A DNA stretch of 58,644 bases. Source: Candidatus Enterosoma merdigallinarum. GTDB taxonomy: Bacteria > Bacillota_I > Bacilli_A > RFN20 > CAG-288. Under the pieces are notes generated by a model that was given only the letters and a program-made list of their open reading frames with translations, ran no database searches and was not told the origin of the DNA. The stretch lies in the NCBI GenBank assembly GCA_018714385.1, contig DVNL01000013.1:1-58644 (forward strand). The letters are read 5' to 3'. Both the position numbers and the translations under genes were made by a program. Below are positions 9,283 through 18,585 of this stretch, in pieces (position 1 is the stretch's first letter; each line of letters begins with the position of its first letter).

Positions 9283-10060
9283 AAAAACAATCCATTACTT
9301 TTGGATCGGTGAAAAACCACTTGGGGAAAAAGAAAAGCATTGCATAGCTACTTGGCATAAATTCCTTCCGGATTATCAAATCATCGAATGGAACGAAAAA
9401 AACTATGACTTCTCTTATTGTCAATATATGATAGATGCCATCAAACAAAAAAAATATGGATTTGCCATTGATGTGGCAAGATTAGACATTATCTATCGCT
9501 ATGGTGGAATTTACTTAGATACTGATGTCGAAATCATACGCCCCTTTGATGAAGCAATTTTGAATCATCCAGCAATCTGTTGCTTCGAGGGCAAAAAGAT
9601 GGTCAACTTTGGATCTATCTTAGGGGCAGAGAAGGCAAATCCGGTTATTCTAAAACTTTTGGAACAATATAAAACCCGTAACTTCATCTCGAAGGATGGC
9701 GTCTTAAACTTGACAACATGTCCTGTATATCAATCCAAAGACTTAAATAAATTTTATGGTTTAAGACTCAATGGGAAGACGCAGAGACTAAAAGACATAA
9801 CGGTTTTCTCTTCGGAATTCTTTGATCCAAAGAATGTGGAAACAGAAGAAATCAAAATCACCGAAAACACCTATTCCATCCATCAATTTAGCGGCACTTG
9901 GCTAACGCCGATTGCAAAGAAAAGACACGAAACAAAAAAGAAGCTCTTGCTTAAGCATAAAATACTAGGACGATTCTATGCCACCATTTATGTTTTCTTC
10001 TCTTATCTAAGACATGAGGGCATAAAAACGGTTATAAATAAAATTAAGGAGAAGTTTTAG
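9275..10060 (+). CDS. GT32-like capsular glycosyltransferase with DXD motif
   Basis: A 261-residue protein that begins IHYFWIGEKPLGEKE. Residues 62-86 hold the family core FAIDVARLDIIYRYGGIYLD, followed by TDVE; Asp82 and Asp84 form the DXD metal site. This matches the glycosyltransferase sugar-binding (Gly_transf_sug, GT32-like) family found in capsule and glycolipid synthesis. It overlaps the preceding gene by 8 bases and has GGAGGGG as its ribosome binding site inside that gene, so translation is coupled. Donor and acceptor are unknown. Confidence 0.85.
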   Translation: MIEKTIHYFWIGEKPLGEKEKHCIATWHKFLPDYQIIEWNEKNYDFSYCQYMIDAIKQKKYGFAIDVARLDIIYRYGGIYLDTDVEIIRPFDEAILNHPAICCFEGKKMVNFGSILGAEKANPVILKLLEQYKTRNFISKDGVLNLTTCPVYQSKDLNKFYGLRLNGKTQRLKDITVFSSEFFDPKNVETEEIKITENTYSIHQFSGTWLTPIAKKRHETKKKLLLKHKILGRFYATIYVFFSYLRHEGIKTVINKIKEKF

Positions 10061-10205
10061 CAAAAAACAATGTTGGCATGGAAGGCTATACTATTGTTTT
10101 TGTAGAGGTCCCTATCAGAGACAACTCTGTCATTGTGACGTCGCAATCTATAATGTGGAGACTAATGCGGTTTATGTCAAAAACACTGCAAGGAGAATAA
10201 AATGA
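10061..10205 (+). pseudogene. Remnant of a hexapeptide acetyltransferase C-terminus
   Basis: There is no intact gene here, but shifted frames still read like the tail of a beta-helix acetyltransferase. One frame gives NNVGMEGYTIVFVEVPIRDN, resembling the hexapeptide segment before the C-terminus. Another gives NAVYVKNTARRIK and then TGA, resembling the V-G-N-P-A-R closing segment. The TGA overlaps the ATG of the next gene as ATGA, a normal operon junction. The most likely history is a deletion that removed most of the gene plus at least one frameshift. Confidence 0.5.
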
Positions 10206-10996
10206 AAAACAAATCTATTCAACTCTTCGTCTGTGCCCATAAAGAGGTAGACCGATTCACTTCAGACCCGAATTTCAAATTTGTTGGCGTTGGAACAAAA
10301 AAGCATGAAATAGTTTGTGATTGTACTGACGATACAGGAATCAATATTGCTGAAAAAAACGAAAGCTATTGTGAGCTTACCCTCCTATACTGGATATGGA
10401 AAAATATCAAAACTGTCGATTATGTCGGGTTAATGCATTATCGTCGGTTCTTCTATCACCCACTTCCATACCTGCTTAAAAGGCAGTTTGTCCCATATTC
10501 TTCGGAAGAATTACTAGCTAGTTTGAAAGACGAAAAGACAATTCTCCTTCCCAAGAAATTTAAAGTAAACCATTTTTATTTTTTGAAATCCATATTTCAT
10601 AAACTACCATTTAAAACTTATAAAGACGTTTTTATCTCTATTAATTTTCCAAAAGATTTAGAAAAGACCAGACAGACCATTCAAGCTTTATATCCAAATT
10701 ATGTCGATTCCTTTGATAAAGTCTTGAACTCAAAAAGCATTCACTATGGAAACGTCATGGTTTGCTCCACTAAAATCTTTGACGAGTATTGTACTTTCTT
10801 ATTTACAATTCTTGAACAATTAGAAAAAGAAATCGACATAAGCAATTATATTGGTAATCAAAGAAGGCTTTTTGGATATGTTGGAGAAGTCCTTGTTGAT
10901 ACTTTTTTCCAGAAACACAAAGAAATTAAGATAAAAGAGCTTCCTTTGTGCAATAATGAAGCAAACTTCCATTGGAATCTGAGGAATCTTATTTAA
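10202..10996 (+). CDS. DUF4422 family glycosyltransferase
   Basis: A 264-residue protein matching the DUF4422 family found in capsule loci. It starts IQLFVCAHKEVDRF. The conserved segments are NIAEKNESYCELTLLYWIWK and YVGLMHYRRFF, then a C-terminal GYVGEVLVDTFF. Family members are considered glycosyltransferases of surface polysaccharides. An AAGGAGAATAAA ribosome binding site precedes the start, and the start overlaps the stop of the decayed acetyltransferase. The gene is AT-rich like the other transferases here. The transferred sugar is unknown. Confidence 0.85.
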   Translation: MKNKSIQLFVCAHKEVDRFTSDPNFKFVGVGTKKHEIVCDCTDDTGINIAEKNESYCELTLLYWIWKNIKTVDYVGLMHYRRFFYHPLPYLLKRQFVPYSSEELLASLKDEKTILLPKKFKVNHFYFLKSIFHKLPFKTYKDVFISINFPKDLEKTRQTIQALYPNYVDSFDKVLNSKSIHYGNVMVCSTKIFDEYCTFLFTILEQLEKEIDISNYIGNQRRLFGYVGEVLVDTFFQKHKEIKIKELPLCNNEANFHWNLRNLI

Positions 10997-10999
10997 ATT

Positions 11000-11896
11000 A
11001 TGAAAGGTATCATTCTCGCTGGCGGCTCTGGCACGAGATTGTATCCACTGACGCTCGTGACATCAAAGCAATTACTTCCCATCTATGACAAGCCGATGAT
11101 TTACTATCCGTTATCCGTTTTAATGATGGCAGGGATTAGAGATATCCTTATTATTTCTACGCCACAAGACACACCTCGATTTGAAGAACTTTTGAAAGAT
11201 GGAAATCAATTCGGAATCAACCTTTCCTACGCCGTGCAGCCCTCTCCCGATGGACTCGCCCAAGCTTTTATCATAGGAGAAGATTTCATTGGTGATGATG
11301 CCTGCGCAATGGTGCTTGGAGACAACATTTTCTATGGCGACGGTCTCATCAAGCACTTAAAGAATTCCGTAAAACGTGCCGAATCTGAGAACAGTGCAAC
11401 AATATATGGCTATTACGTCAAGGATCCTGAAAGGTTTGGTGTCGTGGAATTTGATAAGGATAACAATGCCACAAAAATCGTTGAGAAGGATCCCCACCCC
11501 AACTCCAACTATGCTGTCACCGGGCTCTATTTCTATCCTAAAGGCGTGGCAGAAAAAGCCAAGCAAGTTAAACCTTCTCCAAGGGGAGAACTGGAGATTA
11601 CCGATCTCAACAACATGTATCTGAAAGAAGGTAATCTCCACGTCACTCTTCTGGGACGTGGATATTCCTGGTTGGATACGGGGACCCAAGAATCTCTTAT
11701 CGATGCCAGCAATTTCGTCAAGGCAGTTGAGGACCATCAGGGATTGAAAATTTGTTGCCCGGAAGAGATCGCCTATTACAATGGATGGATTGGATTGGAC
11801 GAACTTAGAAAAGCCGGTGAGTCCATGAAGAAAAATGAATATGGACAACATCTTCTCAATATTGCTGAAGGCAGAGTCAAACCTTTGAAAGGCTAA
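11000..11896 (+). CDS. rmlA: Glucose-1-phosphate thymidylyltransferase
   Basis: A 298-residue cytoplasmic enzyme making dTDP-glucose from dTTP and glucose 1-phosphate, the first step to dTDP-L-rhamnose. The signature [20 protein letters not shown] is at residues 8-27, [12 protein letters not shown] follows, and the length is that of the RmlA family (about 290). It is followed by rmlC, rmlD and rmlB, which confirms the pathway. The ribosome binding site is weak and distant (GAGGAA about 15 bases upstream), so translation may depend on coupling with the DUF4422 gene, which ends 3 bases upstream. The family is feedback-inhibited by dTDP-rhamnose. Base composition is less AT-rich than that of the glycosyltransferases. 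Confidence 0.96.
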   Translation: MKGIILAGGSGTRLYPLTLVTSKQLLPIYDKPMIYYPLSVLMMAGIRDILIISTPQDTPRFEELLKDGNQFGINLSYAVQPSPDGLAQAFIIGEDFIGDDACAMVLGDNIFYGDGLIKHLKNSVKRAESENSATIYGYYVKDPERFGVVEFDKDNNATKIVEKDPHPNSNYAVTGLYFYPKGVAEKAKQVKPSPRGELEITDLNNMYLKEGNLHVTLLGRGYSWLDTGTQESLIDASNFVKAVEDHQGLKICCPEEIAYYNGWIGLDELRKAGESMKKNEYGQHLLNIAEGRVKPLKG

Positions 11897-11902
11897 GAAA
11901 CA

Positions 11903-12451
11903 ATGACATTCAATAAAACTGAAATCGATGGTGTCTACATCATCGAGCCGAAAGTCTTCGGGGATAGCAGGGGCTTCTTCATGGAGACTTACAACGAAAA
12001 CGACTTCAAGAAGAACGGTTTGGACTATGTCTTTGTCCAAGACAATCAGAGCAAGTCCCATAAGGGGGTTCTAAGAGGTCTCCACTTCCAAAAAGAACAT
12101 CCACAAGCAAAACTGGTCCGAGTGGTCGAGGGTGAAGTTTTCGATGTCGCTGTCGACTTGAGGAAAGGCTCCAAGACATACGGGAAATGGGTCGGCGTTG
12201 TTCTTTCCGAAGAGAACAAAAAGATGTTCATGATTCCACGGGGATTTGCCCACGGCTTTGTCGTCCTTAGCGAAACGGCTCAGTTTGTCTACAAGTGCGA
12301 TGATTTTTATCACCCAGAAGACGAAGGCGGAATTATGTACAACGATCCCGACATCAACATTGAATGGCCCTATCATGGGGAAGTGGAGCTTTCTGAAAAG
12401 GACAAGAAGCATCCCCTTCTTAAGGAAAGCAAAATCGAGTTTGATTTATGA
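11903..12451 (+). CDS. rmlC: dTDP-4-dehydrorhamnose 3,5-epimerase
   Basis: A 182-residue cupin-fold enzyme that epimerises C3 and C5 of dTDP-4-keto-6-deoxyglucose. Diagnostic segments are EPKVFGDSRGFFMETYN at the N-terminus, VLRGLHFQ with the catalytic His61, and MIPRGFAHGFVVLS. The length is normal. It starts 6 bases after rmlA and its stop overlaps the rmlD start as ATGA, so the two are translated together. No anomaly seen. Confidence 0.96.
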   Translation: MTFNKTEIDGVYIIEPKVFGDSRGFFMETYNENDFKKNGLDYVFVQDNQSKSHKGVLRGLHFQKEHPQAKLVRVVEGEVFDVAVDLRKGSKTYGKWVGVVLSEENKKMFMIPRGFAHGFVVLSETAQFVYKCDDFYHPEDEGGIMYNDPDINIEWPYHGEVELSEKDKKHPLLKESKIEFDL

Positions 12452-13335
12452 ACAAAGACTTGAAAATTCTTGTGACTGGCGTAAAAGGCCAGCTCGGATA
12501 TGACTGTATCAGAGAACTAAAGGAAAGAGGCTACGCCAATGTCCTTGGTATCGACAGGGAAGAGCTGGACATCACAGACAGGGAAGCCGTCCTCAAATTC
12601 ATAGCTGACTATCATCCGGATGTCATCATGCACAATGCCGCCTATACCGCAGTCGACAAGGCGGAAGAGAATAAAGATGCCTGCCATGCAGTCAATGTGT
12701 TAGGTGTCAGATATCTTACGGAGGCCGCTAGCCTTTGTGATGCCAAACTCATCTATATCTCAACGGATTATGTCTTTGATGGCCTTTTAAGCCACGACAA
12801 AGAATACGAAGTCACGGATAGACCCAATCCCGTCTCGGAATATGGAAAGACCAAATGGGAAGGGGAAGAAGAAGCCCGGAAATGGGAGAAGACATTCATC
12901 GTCCGTATCTCGTGGGTCTTTGGAATCAATGGCCATAACTTTGTCAGAACGATGCTTAAACTTGGAAAGACACATTCGGAATTGAATGTGGTCAATGACC
13001 AAATCGGATCCCCGACTTATACTTACGATCTTTCAAAACTCCTTTGCGATATGATGGAAACAGAAAAATACGGAACCTATCAGGCTACCAATGAAGGTTA
13101 CTGCTCTTGGAATGATTTCGCAAAAGCCATCTTCAAAGAAGCAAATATGAATGTCACAGTCCATGAGATCTCAACCGAGGATTATCTGAAATTGTCACCC
13201 CAGCAAGCAAAAAGGCCTTTCAATTCCAGAATGTGCAAGAAGACTCTAGATGAAGCAGGGTTCCAAAGGCTTCCCACTTGGCAAGATGCTCTGCATCGAT
13301 ATATCGAAACATTGAGAAAGGAAAACTTGATATGA
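12448..13335 (+). CDS. rmlD: dTDP-4-dehydrorhamnose reductase
   Basis: A 295-residue short-chain dehydrogenase that reduces the 4-keto group to give dTDP-L-rhamnose. The Rossmann motif is VTGVKGQLG (9-17). The catalytic Tyr132 and Lys136 lie in SEYGKTK. The Thr of YISTDYVFDG is also present. It overlaps rmlC by four bases and rmlB by four bases. The gene order A-C-D-B is one of the common ones. Confidence 0.96.
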   Translation: MNKDLKILVTGVKGQLGYDCIRELKERGYANVLGIDREELDITDREAVLKFIADYHPDVIMHNAAYTAVDKAEENKDACHAVNVLGVRYLTEAASLCDAKLIYISTDYVFDGLLSHDKEYEVTDRPNPVSEYGKTKWEGEEEARKWEKTFIVRISWVFGINGHNFVRTMLKLGKTHSELNVVNDQIGSPTYTYDLSKLLCDMMETEKYGTYQATNEGYCSWNDFAKAIFKEANMNVTVHEISTEDYLKLSPQQAKRPFNSRMCKKTLDEAGFQRLPTWQDALHRYIETLRKENLI

Positions 13336-14348
13336 AATTCTTGGTAACGGGTGGAGCTGGCTTCATCGGAGGAAATTACCTCCATATCATGACGAAGAAA
13401 TATCCTGAGGATGAATTCGTTTGTTTGGACTCCCTGACCTATGCCGGCAACATGGAAACGTTGTCTCCCATCATGGACAAGAAGAACTTCAAGTTCGTGA
13501 AAGGCGATATTCGCGACAGAGATTTCGTCTATTCTCTTTTCGAAAAAGAACATTTCGACTATGTCATCAACTTTGCGGCAGAAAGCCATGTCGATCGTTC
13601 CATCGAGAATCCGCAGATCTTCCTGGAGACCAACATCATCGGCGTTTCGGTGTTGATGGATGCCTGTCGGAAATTCGGAATCAAGAGATACCATCAAGTG
13701 TCGACAGATGAAGTATATGGCGATCTTCCTTTGGATAGGCCCGATTTGCTGTTCCATGAGGACACACCCCTCCACACCTCTTCTCCCTACTCCTCTTCCA
13801 AGGCCTCTGCCGATCTTCTCGTTTTGGCCTATCACAGGACATACGGCCTTCCCGTAACAATATCCCGCTGTTCCAACAATTACGGCCCCTACCAGTTTCC
13901 GGAGAAGCTGATTCCGCTTATGATTCAGAAAGCTAGAAAGAATGAGAAGCTTCCCGTGTATGGGGATGGAAAGAACGTCCGGGATTGGCTCCACGTCTCC
14001 GATCATTGCAAAGCCATTGATCTCATCGTCAGAAACGGAAGGGATGGTGAGATCTATAACGTCGGCGGACACAACGAAAGATCCAACCTTCAAGTCGTTG
14101 AGACGATATTGAAGGCCCTTGGAAAGGACGATTCTCTCATCGAGCATGTCAAGGATAGATTAGGTCATGACAGACGATATGCCATCTGCCCGGACAAGAT
14201 CGAGAAAGAGCTCGGGTGGAAACCAGAATATAACTTCGATACCGGCATTGCCGAGACAATCAAATGGAATGTCGAAAACCAGGAATGGTTGAACCACGTC
14301 GAAAGCGGCGAATATAGGAGGTGGATGGAGCGATACGAGAATCTTTAA
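13332..14348 (+). CDS. rmlB: dTDP-glucose 4,6-dehydratase
   Basis: A 338-residue extended short-chain dehydrogenase converting dTDP-glucose to the 4-keto-6-deoxy sugar. The NAD motif GGAGFIGG is at residues 7-14. DEVYGDLP and the Tyr/Lys pair of SPYSSSKASADLLV follow, as does SRCSNNYGPYQFPEKLIPLM. The frame stays open upstream to 13278, but MKFLVTGG at 13332 is the proper start because it overlaps the rmlD stop as ATGA and gives the family N-terminus. It is the last gene of the rml cassette. Confidence 0.96.
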   Translation: MKFLVTGGAGFIGGNYLHIMTKKYPEDEFVCLDSLTYAGNMETLSPIMDKKNFKFVKGDIRDRDFVYSLFEKEHFDYVINFAAESHVDRSIENPQIFLETNIIGVSVLMDACRKFGIKRYHQVSTDEVYGDLPLDRPDLLFHEDTPLHTSSPYSSSKASADLLVLAYHRTYGLPVTISRCSNNYGPYQFPEKLIPLMIQKARKNEKLPVYGDGKNVRDWLHVSDHCKAIDLIVRNGRDGEIYNVGGHNERSNLQVVETILKALGKDDSLIEHVKDRLGHDRRYAICPDKIEKELGWKPEYNFDTGIAETIKWNVENQEWLNHVESGEYRRWMERYENL

Positions 14349-14349
14349 A

Positions 14350-14379
14350 TTGTTTCGATATCTTTTATGATAATATAAT
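14350..14379 (+). promoter_or_regulatory. Promoter for the Wzz-like gene
   Basis: TTGTTT at 14350-14355 and TATAAT at 14374-14379 are 18 bases apart. They lie just after the rmlB stop, so the chain-length gene may have its own transcript. GGAGGAATCCC is its ribosome binding site. Confidence 0.55.
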
Positions 14380-14417
14380 TTAGTCTATTTTATGTGTTTT
14401 TTGTTTGGAGGAATCCC

Positions 14418-16178
14418 ATGGAACCCAAGGAAAATAATCAGGTCATCATCTTCAAAAATGACGACGATGACGGAAAAAGACACTTCACATGGAGCGACTA
14501 TTGTCACTTCACCTATGTCTTCAAATACTGGATCCTCGGTGTCAGCCTTGTTCTGGCCATCATCGGCTATCTCGTTCTCTCCCTCTGGTGGAATCCCAAG
14601 AACTCAATAAGTACGGCCCATGTCCAAGTGGATATGCCTCTGTCCATCCAAAAGGATGCCGATGGCCGCACCACAAACATCGAATATCTCGATGGTTCCC
14701 GCTATACGATGTATGAGATCGTCTCTCCTGAGAACATCCGTGATGTCATCGACAACACGAAGGACGAAAATGGCAATCTCATCTTCGGTTCCGTGGATTA
14801 TGAAGGATTGATCGAAAGCAATGGCCTCTCGATCGCTTTGGAAACGGAAACGGTATACGAAGGTTCCAACTCTTATCAGTCTGCCCTCGACAGAGGAAGC
14901 CTGCAATACGTCATCACCTGCAAGGGAGAATATGTCGGAGATTCCAATCTTGTTGGTTCCTTCGTCAATGCCTTGATTCAAAACGTCATCGACAAGGCCG
15001 TCAGCTTGATTCCGAATCAATATCTGGACTCCCTGATTCCGGATTACTATCAATCACTGGATCTCGATGTCCTTCTCTCCCGTATCTCAAATCAGTACAA
15101 CACCATCGATTCTCTCTATCAGAACCTTCTGAAGCAGTTCCAGGAAACAGATCAGGTCGCCATCAGCACGAGCGCCTCGAGCACGACGACCCAGACGACA
15201 AATCTCCGCAACGCTTACTATAAGATCTTCCAGGAACAATATCTCGCCTCTTCCGGTGACAGCACGATCTTCCAATATCTGGAATCCCTGCTCTCCCTCA
15301 ACCATTACATCCGCTACACTGTCGGAGAAGAAGAGATCGCCATCCAAAATTGCATGGATGATGGCGATATCCTTATTGACAGGCTGGAAGACACGACAAG
15401 GACGATCCGTTTGCTGACAGAGAGCCTTGCCAGATACGATGCCATCATCGCCACTGGAAATATCAGCAATGCCGTCCAGGAACAATACAACAACATCAGC
15501 CAAAGATTGGAGACCTCCCGTTCAACGGAAGAATCGATCCTCAAAGACCTCTCCGACCTCGGATATCAATTCACCCGTGATCCCGATTCCGAATACGACT
15601 ATATCGTCACCCTTCCCGACTATACTGAAATCGACGAGAGCGACTATGGAACCATCCAGCACCTCCAGAATCCCAACGATGACGCCTGGAAGGCTTCCTG
15701 CTCCGCCTTCATCCAGCAGGTCGACGCTCTTGTCCCCCAGATCAACTTCTCCCTCACCCAGGCCAACCAGGTCTATCGAAGCCTCTATACTTCCGAAGAG
15801 ACCGGCGTGACCTACAGGGATGTCTCCAAGGTCGTCACGGAAGGTGGTCTCTCCGCCTTCCTCGGTGCCGCCGCCGGATTGGTCCTCGGCTTCGCTCTCT
15901 CCTCCATCATCCTCTCCGCCTATGGCTACATCAAAGAAAAGCAGGGAATCCCCGTCTCTGTCTCCGCCGATGTCTCCCCCGTTGAAACAAAGCCCAACGA
16001 AGAAAGCAGAGCAGAAGAGGCTCAGGATAACGTGGCAGAAGAGACAAAGGAAGAAGCGAAAAAAGAAGAAGTTCCTGTCGAAGAGAAGAAAGACGAGACT
16101 TCCCCTGAAGAAAAGCCGGAAGAAAAGAAAGACAGCGATTCTTCTGAAGAAGAAAAAGAAGAAAGCAAATCCGAATAG
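14418..16178 (+). CDS. Wzz-like chain-length/export protein with long acidic tail
   Basis: A 586-residue protein with the topology of polysaccharide chain-length regulators. It has a short cytoplasmic N-terminus, a first membrane helix (about residues 38-60), a large outside domain of roughly 430 residues with helical, coiled-coil-like segments, and a second helix at FLGAAAGLVLGFALSSIIL. The cytoplasmic tail is about 90 residues, very rich in Glu and Lys, and low in complexity. Wzz/CapA-type proteins set polymer length with Wzy. No tyrosine-kinase Walker motif is present in the tail. The start at 14418 is chosen for its GGAGGAATCCC site; the frame remains open to 14394. It is longer than typical Wzz (about 330). 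Role inferred from topology and context. Confidence 0.65.
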   Translation: MEPKENNQVIIFKNDDDDGKRHFTWSDYCHFTYVFKYWILGVSLVLAIIGYLVLSLWWNPKNSISTAHVQVDMPLSIQKDADGRTTNIEYLDGSRYTMYEIVSPENIRDVIDNTKDENGNLIFGSVDYEGLIESNGLSIALETETVYEGSNSYQSALDRGSLQYVITCKGEYVGDSNLVGSFVNALIQNVIDKAVSLIPNQYLDSLIPDYYQSLDLDVLLSRISNQYNTIDSLYQNLLKQFQETDQVAISTSASSTTTQTTNLRNAYYKIFQEQYLASSGDSTIFQYLESLLSLNHYIRYTVGEEEIAIQNCMDDGDILIDRLEDTTRTIRLLTESLARYDAIIATGNISNAVQEQYNNISQRLETSRSTEESILKDLSDLGYQFTRDPDSEYDYIVTLPDYTEIDESDYGTIQHLQNPNDDAWKASCSAFIQQVDALVPQINFSLTQANQVYRSLYTSEETGVTYRDVSKVVTEGGLSAFLGAAAGLVLGFALSSIILSAYGYIKEKQGIPVSVSADVSPVETKPNEESRAEEAQDNVAEETKEEAKKEEVPVEEKKDETSPEEKPEEKKDSDSSEEEKEESKSE

Positions 16179-16179
16179 C

Positions 16180-16210
16180 AAAATGGCCGGTCAGACCGGC
16201 CATTTCTTTT
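16180..16210. terminator. Hairpin terminator after the Wzz-like gene
   Basis: A 10-base-pair stem (AATGGCCGGT / ACCGGCCATT) with loop CAG is followed by TTCTTTTG. It lies between convergent genes and ends the polysaccharide locus. Confidence 0.8.
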
Positions 16211-16216
16211 GTTCGC

Positions 16217-17866
16217 TTATAGCAGGAGGTCTTTCTTTAGAAGCTTCCTAAACTCTTTCCTGCAAAGCCGATAGAAAAGAAAGGCGCAGAGCAAAAGAAG
16301 AAGGAAAGACACCAGCGGTCCCAAAAAGAGAACGGAAGGAAGAAAGACGGAAAACAAAGCGGTGATGCCGATGAAGGGAAGGGGAAAGAAGAACATCACA
16401 AGAGAGACGAGCTTCGGTCCCCAACCTCTTTGAAGAATCTCGAGGCTGTTGTCGAAGGAAAAGACGGCAAAGCGGATGCCGAAAAGAAGGCTGACGAAAT
16501 TGGCGCAGAGGGAGTAGGCAAAAAGGGCAAGAATGGAGAAGAGGATTTCTAGCGCGCCAAAGCCTTTCAGGATGGAAAAGGTCAGCATCATGATCAAGGC
16601 GACGAGGAAGGAAAAAGACGTCCCGAAGACGACCTTGCTGAAAAGATAGTCTCTTTCCTTCACGGGGTACGTCTTCAAAAGAAGCATCGACTTCCCTTCC
16701 AGAGAGATGGAAGCGAAAGTGAAGTAAGGCTGGAAAAGAGAGACCAAGACAAGAGAGAAGACAAGGAGAAACACGATGTTCTCCGGAATTCCCTCCTCTC
16801 CAAGAGAGAGGACGACAGGGATGACCACGACCATGGAGACGATCATCGAAACGGAACCGATCAAAGAGGAGACCAGGACGTTGCTGTGACGCCTGAAGTT
16901 GAGAAACTCCCTTTTGACCTGCATCAGGAAAGGATGGCGATAGGAGAAAAGAAAGGCTTTCTCCACTTCCGAACGGACATTTCTGTCTTCTTTCCTTTTC
17001 TTCTTCTTTCCCGTCTCGACAAGCTTTCGTCGGTAGAAGAGATTTCCGGCAAGAACGCCCGACACGACGCAAAGGAAACACAAAGCAAGGACGGAAAAGA
17101 AGGAAAGGATGGAAAGACCATCCTCCAAAAGCATCGCCTTCCTTGGAAGAAAGACGGTCCAGTCCAAAAAGGACAATCGGGAACAGACGGCCTGGATCTC
17201 ATCTGAGATGGCATCGGCATTCTCGCCATCGATCACGGCGAAGGACAGGATCAGAACGAAAAGGAAAGAGAGAAACGAGAAAGCCAGAGACAAGATGGTC
17301 GTGGCGCTTCGGTTCTTCGGAATCCGGAAAAGGGAATAGACAAGAGTGACAAGGACAAAGGCCAGGGCATCGATTCCGACGACAAGAAAGATGGCCATCA
17401 CGACAGACAGGACGATTCCCCACGTCGGAAGGAGACAGGCATAGCCGCCTAGGGCCATCGTCAGTACGATCGGCAGGAAGGAATAAAGGAAGGCATAGGC
17501 CAAAGAGAGGGTGAAACGGGCAAGAAAGAGACGGCCTCCCTTTATCGGAAAAGGCAGGAAAGGTTCGTCGTCTATCGCATAGAAAAGACTCACGTTGTTG
17601 CTGGCGCAGGAAAAGAAGGCGTAGCAGAGGAAAGCGGAAAGATAGGCGGAAAGATAGGAAAGGAGCGCTTCTTCGGAAACCCCCATGCTCTGCCAGGCAA
17701 AGAGGGCGAAAATCGGCTCTCCCGCAAAGACAACGGCCATGAGAAGACTCGTCAAAAAAAGCGGCCACAAGGTCCTTTTCCGGACGACGGTCTTGCCCTT
17801 CTTTATCCTTGTCCCGGCAAAGGCGTTGGAATAGACGGCTTTGACAAGAAGGAAGAAATCCCTCAT
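16217..17866 (-). CDS. ABC exporter membrane subunit (ABC-2-like)
   Basis: A 549-residue protein with about twelve hydrophobic segments in two clusters separated by a charged cytoplasmic stretch (around GKKKKRKEDRN). It starts within the ATP-binding protein gene with a four-base ATGA overlap, which is strong evidence that they form one transporter. Topology and partner resemble two-component ABC-2 exporters for drugs, peptides or lipids. No substrate motif is visible. It is the last gene of a coupled leftward unit and ends opposite the polysaccharide locus terminator. Confidence 0.75.
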   Translation of the reverse strand: MRDFFLLVKAVYSNAFAGTRIKKGKTVVRKRTLWPLFLTSLLMAVVFAGEPIFALFAWQSMGVSEEALLSYLSAYLSAFLCYAFFSCASNNVSLFYAIDDEPFLPFPIKGGRLFLARFTLSLAYAFLYSFLPIVLTMALGGYACLLPTWGIVLSVVMAIFLVVGIDALAFVLVTLVYSLFRIPKNRSATTILSLAFSFLSFLFVLILSFAVIDGENADAISDEIQAVCSRLSFLDWTVFLPRKAMLLEDGLSILSFFSVLALCFLCVVSGVLAGNLFYRRKLVETGKKKKRKEDRNVRSEVEKAFLFSYRHPFLMQVKREFLNFRRHSNVLVSSLIGSVSMIVSMVVVIPVVLSLGEEGIPENIVFLLVFSLVLVSLFQPYFTFASISLEGKSMLLLKTYPVKERDYLFSKVVFGTSFSFLVALIMMLTFSILKGFGALEILFSILALFAYSLCANFVSLLFGIRFAVFSFDNSLEILQRGWGPKLVSLVMFFFPLPFIGITALFSVFLPSVLFLGPLVSFLLLLLCAFLFYRLCRKEFRKLLKKDLLL

Positions 17867-18585
17867 TTTGCCGTCAGCTCCAAAAACAGCGTTTCCAAGG
17901 AGCTGTTCTCCTCTTGTCGCATTGTCCTGAGCTCATCGAGCGTGCCGCTGAAAAGGAGCTTTCCTTTGTCGACGATGCCGATATGCGTGCAGAGCTTCTC
18001 CGCCACGTCCAGGACATGCGTCGATATCAGGATGCTTTTCTTCTTCATGGCGTGTTCCATCATCAATCCCTTGATGACATAGGATGCCTCCGGATCCAAG
18101 CCCGTCAAAGGCTCGTCCAGGATGAAAGCATCGGGATCGTGCATCAAAGCGGCGATGAGGAATATCTTCTGTCTCATGCCGTGCGAATAGGTGACGATAT
18201 ACTCATCGAGGTTCTGGGAAAGAGAGAGTCTTTCACTCAAATCCATGGCTCTTTTCATGGCGATGTCCCTGTCCAAGGAAAAGAGGGATGCGACAAAAGA
18301 GAGATAGTCCTTCCCCTTCATGCCCAGGAACATGTTCGGACTGTCCGGGACGAATCCGATCTTCTTTTTCGCCTCTTCGGGATTCTGGGACAAGGAGATA
18401 TTGTCATAAAAGACATTTCCGGAATCTGGCTTAAGAATGCCTGTCATCATCTTTATCGTCGTCGACTTTCCTGCTCCATTTGGGCCGAGAAGACCAAAGA
18501 TAGCTCCATCCTCGACATCGAACGAGACATCATCCACTGCCAGAAAGTCGCCGAACCGCTTCGTCAAAGATTGGACCTTTATCAT
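17863..18585 (-). CDS. ABC transporter ATP-binding protein
   Basis: A 240-residue single-domain ATPase. Walker A is GPNGAGKST (34-42), the signature is YSHGMRQ (about 133-139) and Walker B is FILDEP (154-159), with the H-loop at STHVLD. The SHGMRQ form of the signature and the short length are typical of ABC-2 and bacitracin-type exporters. It overlaps the upstream acetyltransferase and the downstream permease by four bases each. Confidence 0.92.
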   Translation of the reverse strand: MIKVQSLTKRFGDFLAVDDVSFDVEDGAIFGLLGPNGAGKSTTIKMMTGILKPDSGNVFYDNISLSQNPEEAKKKIGFVPDSPNMFLGMKGKDYLSFVASLFSLDRDIAMKRAMDLSERLSLSQNLDEYIVTYSHGMRQKIFLIAALMHDPDAFILDEPLTGLDPEASYVIKGLMMEHAMKKKSILISTHVLDVAEKLCTHIGIVDKGKLLFSGTLDELRTMRQEENSSLETLFLELTAK

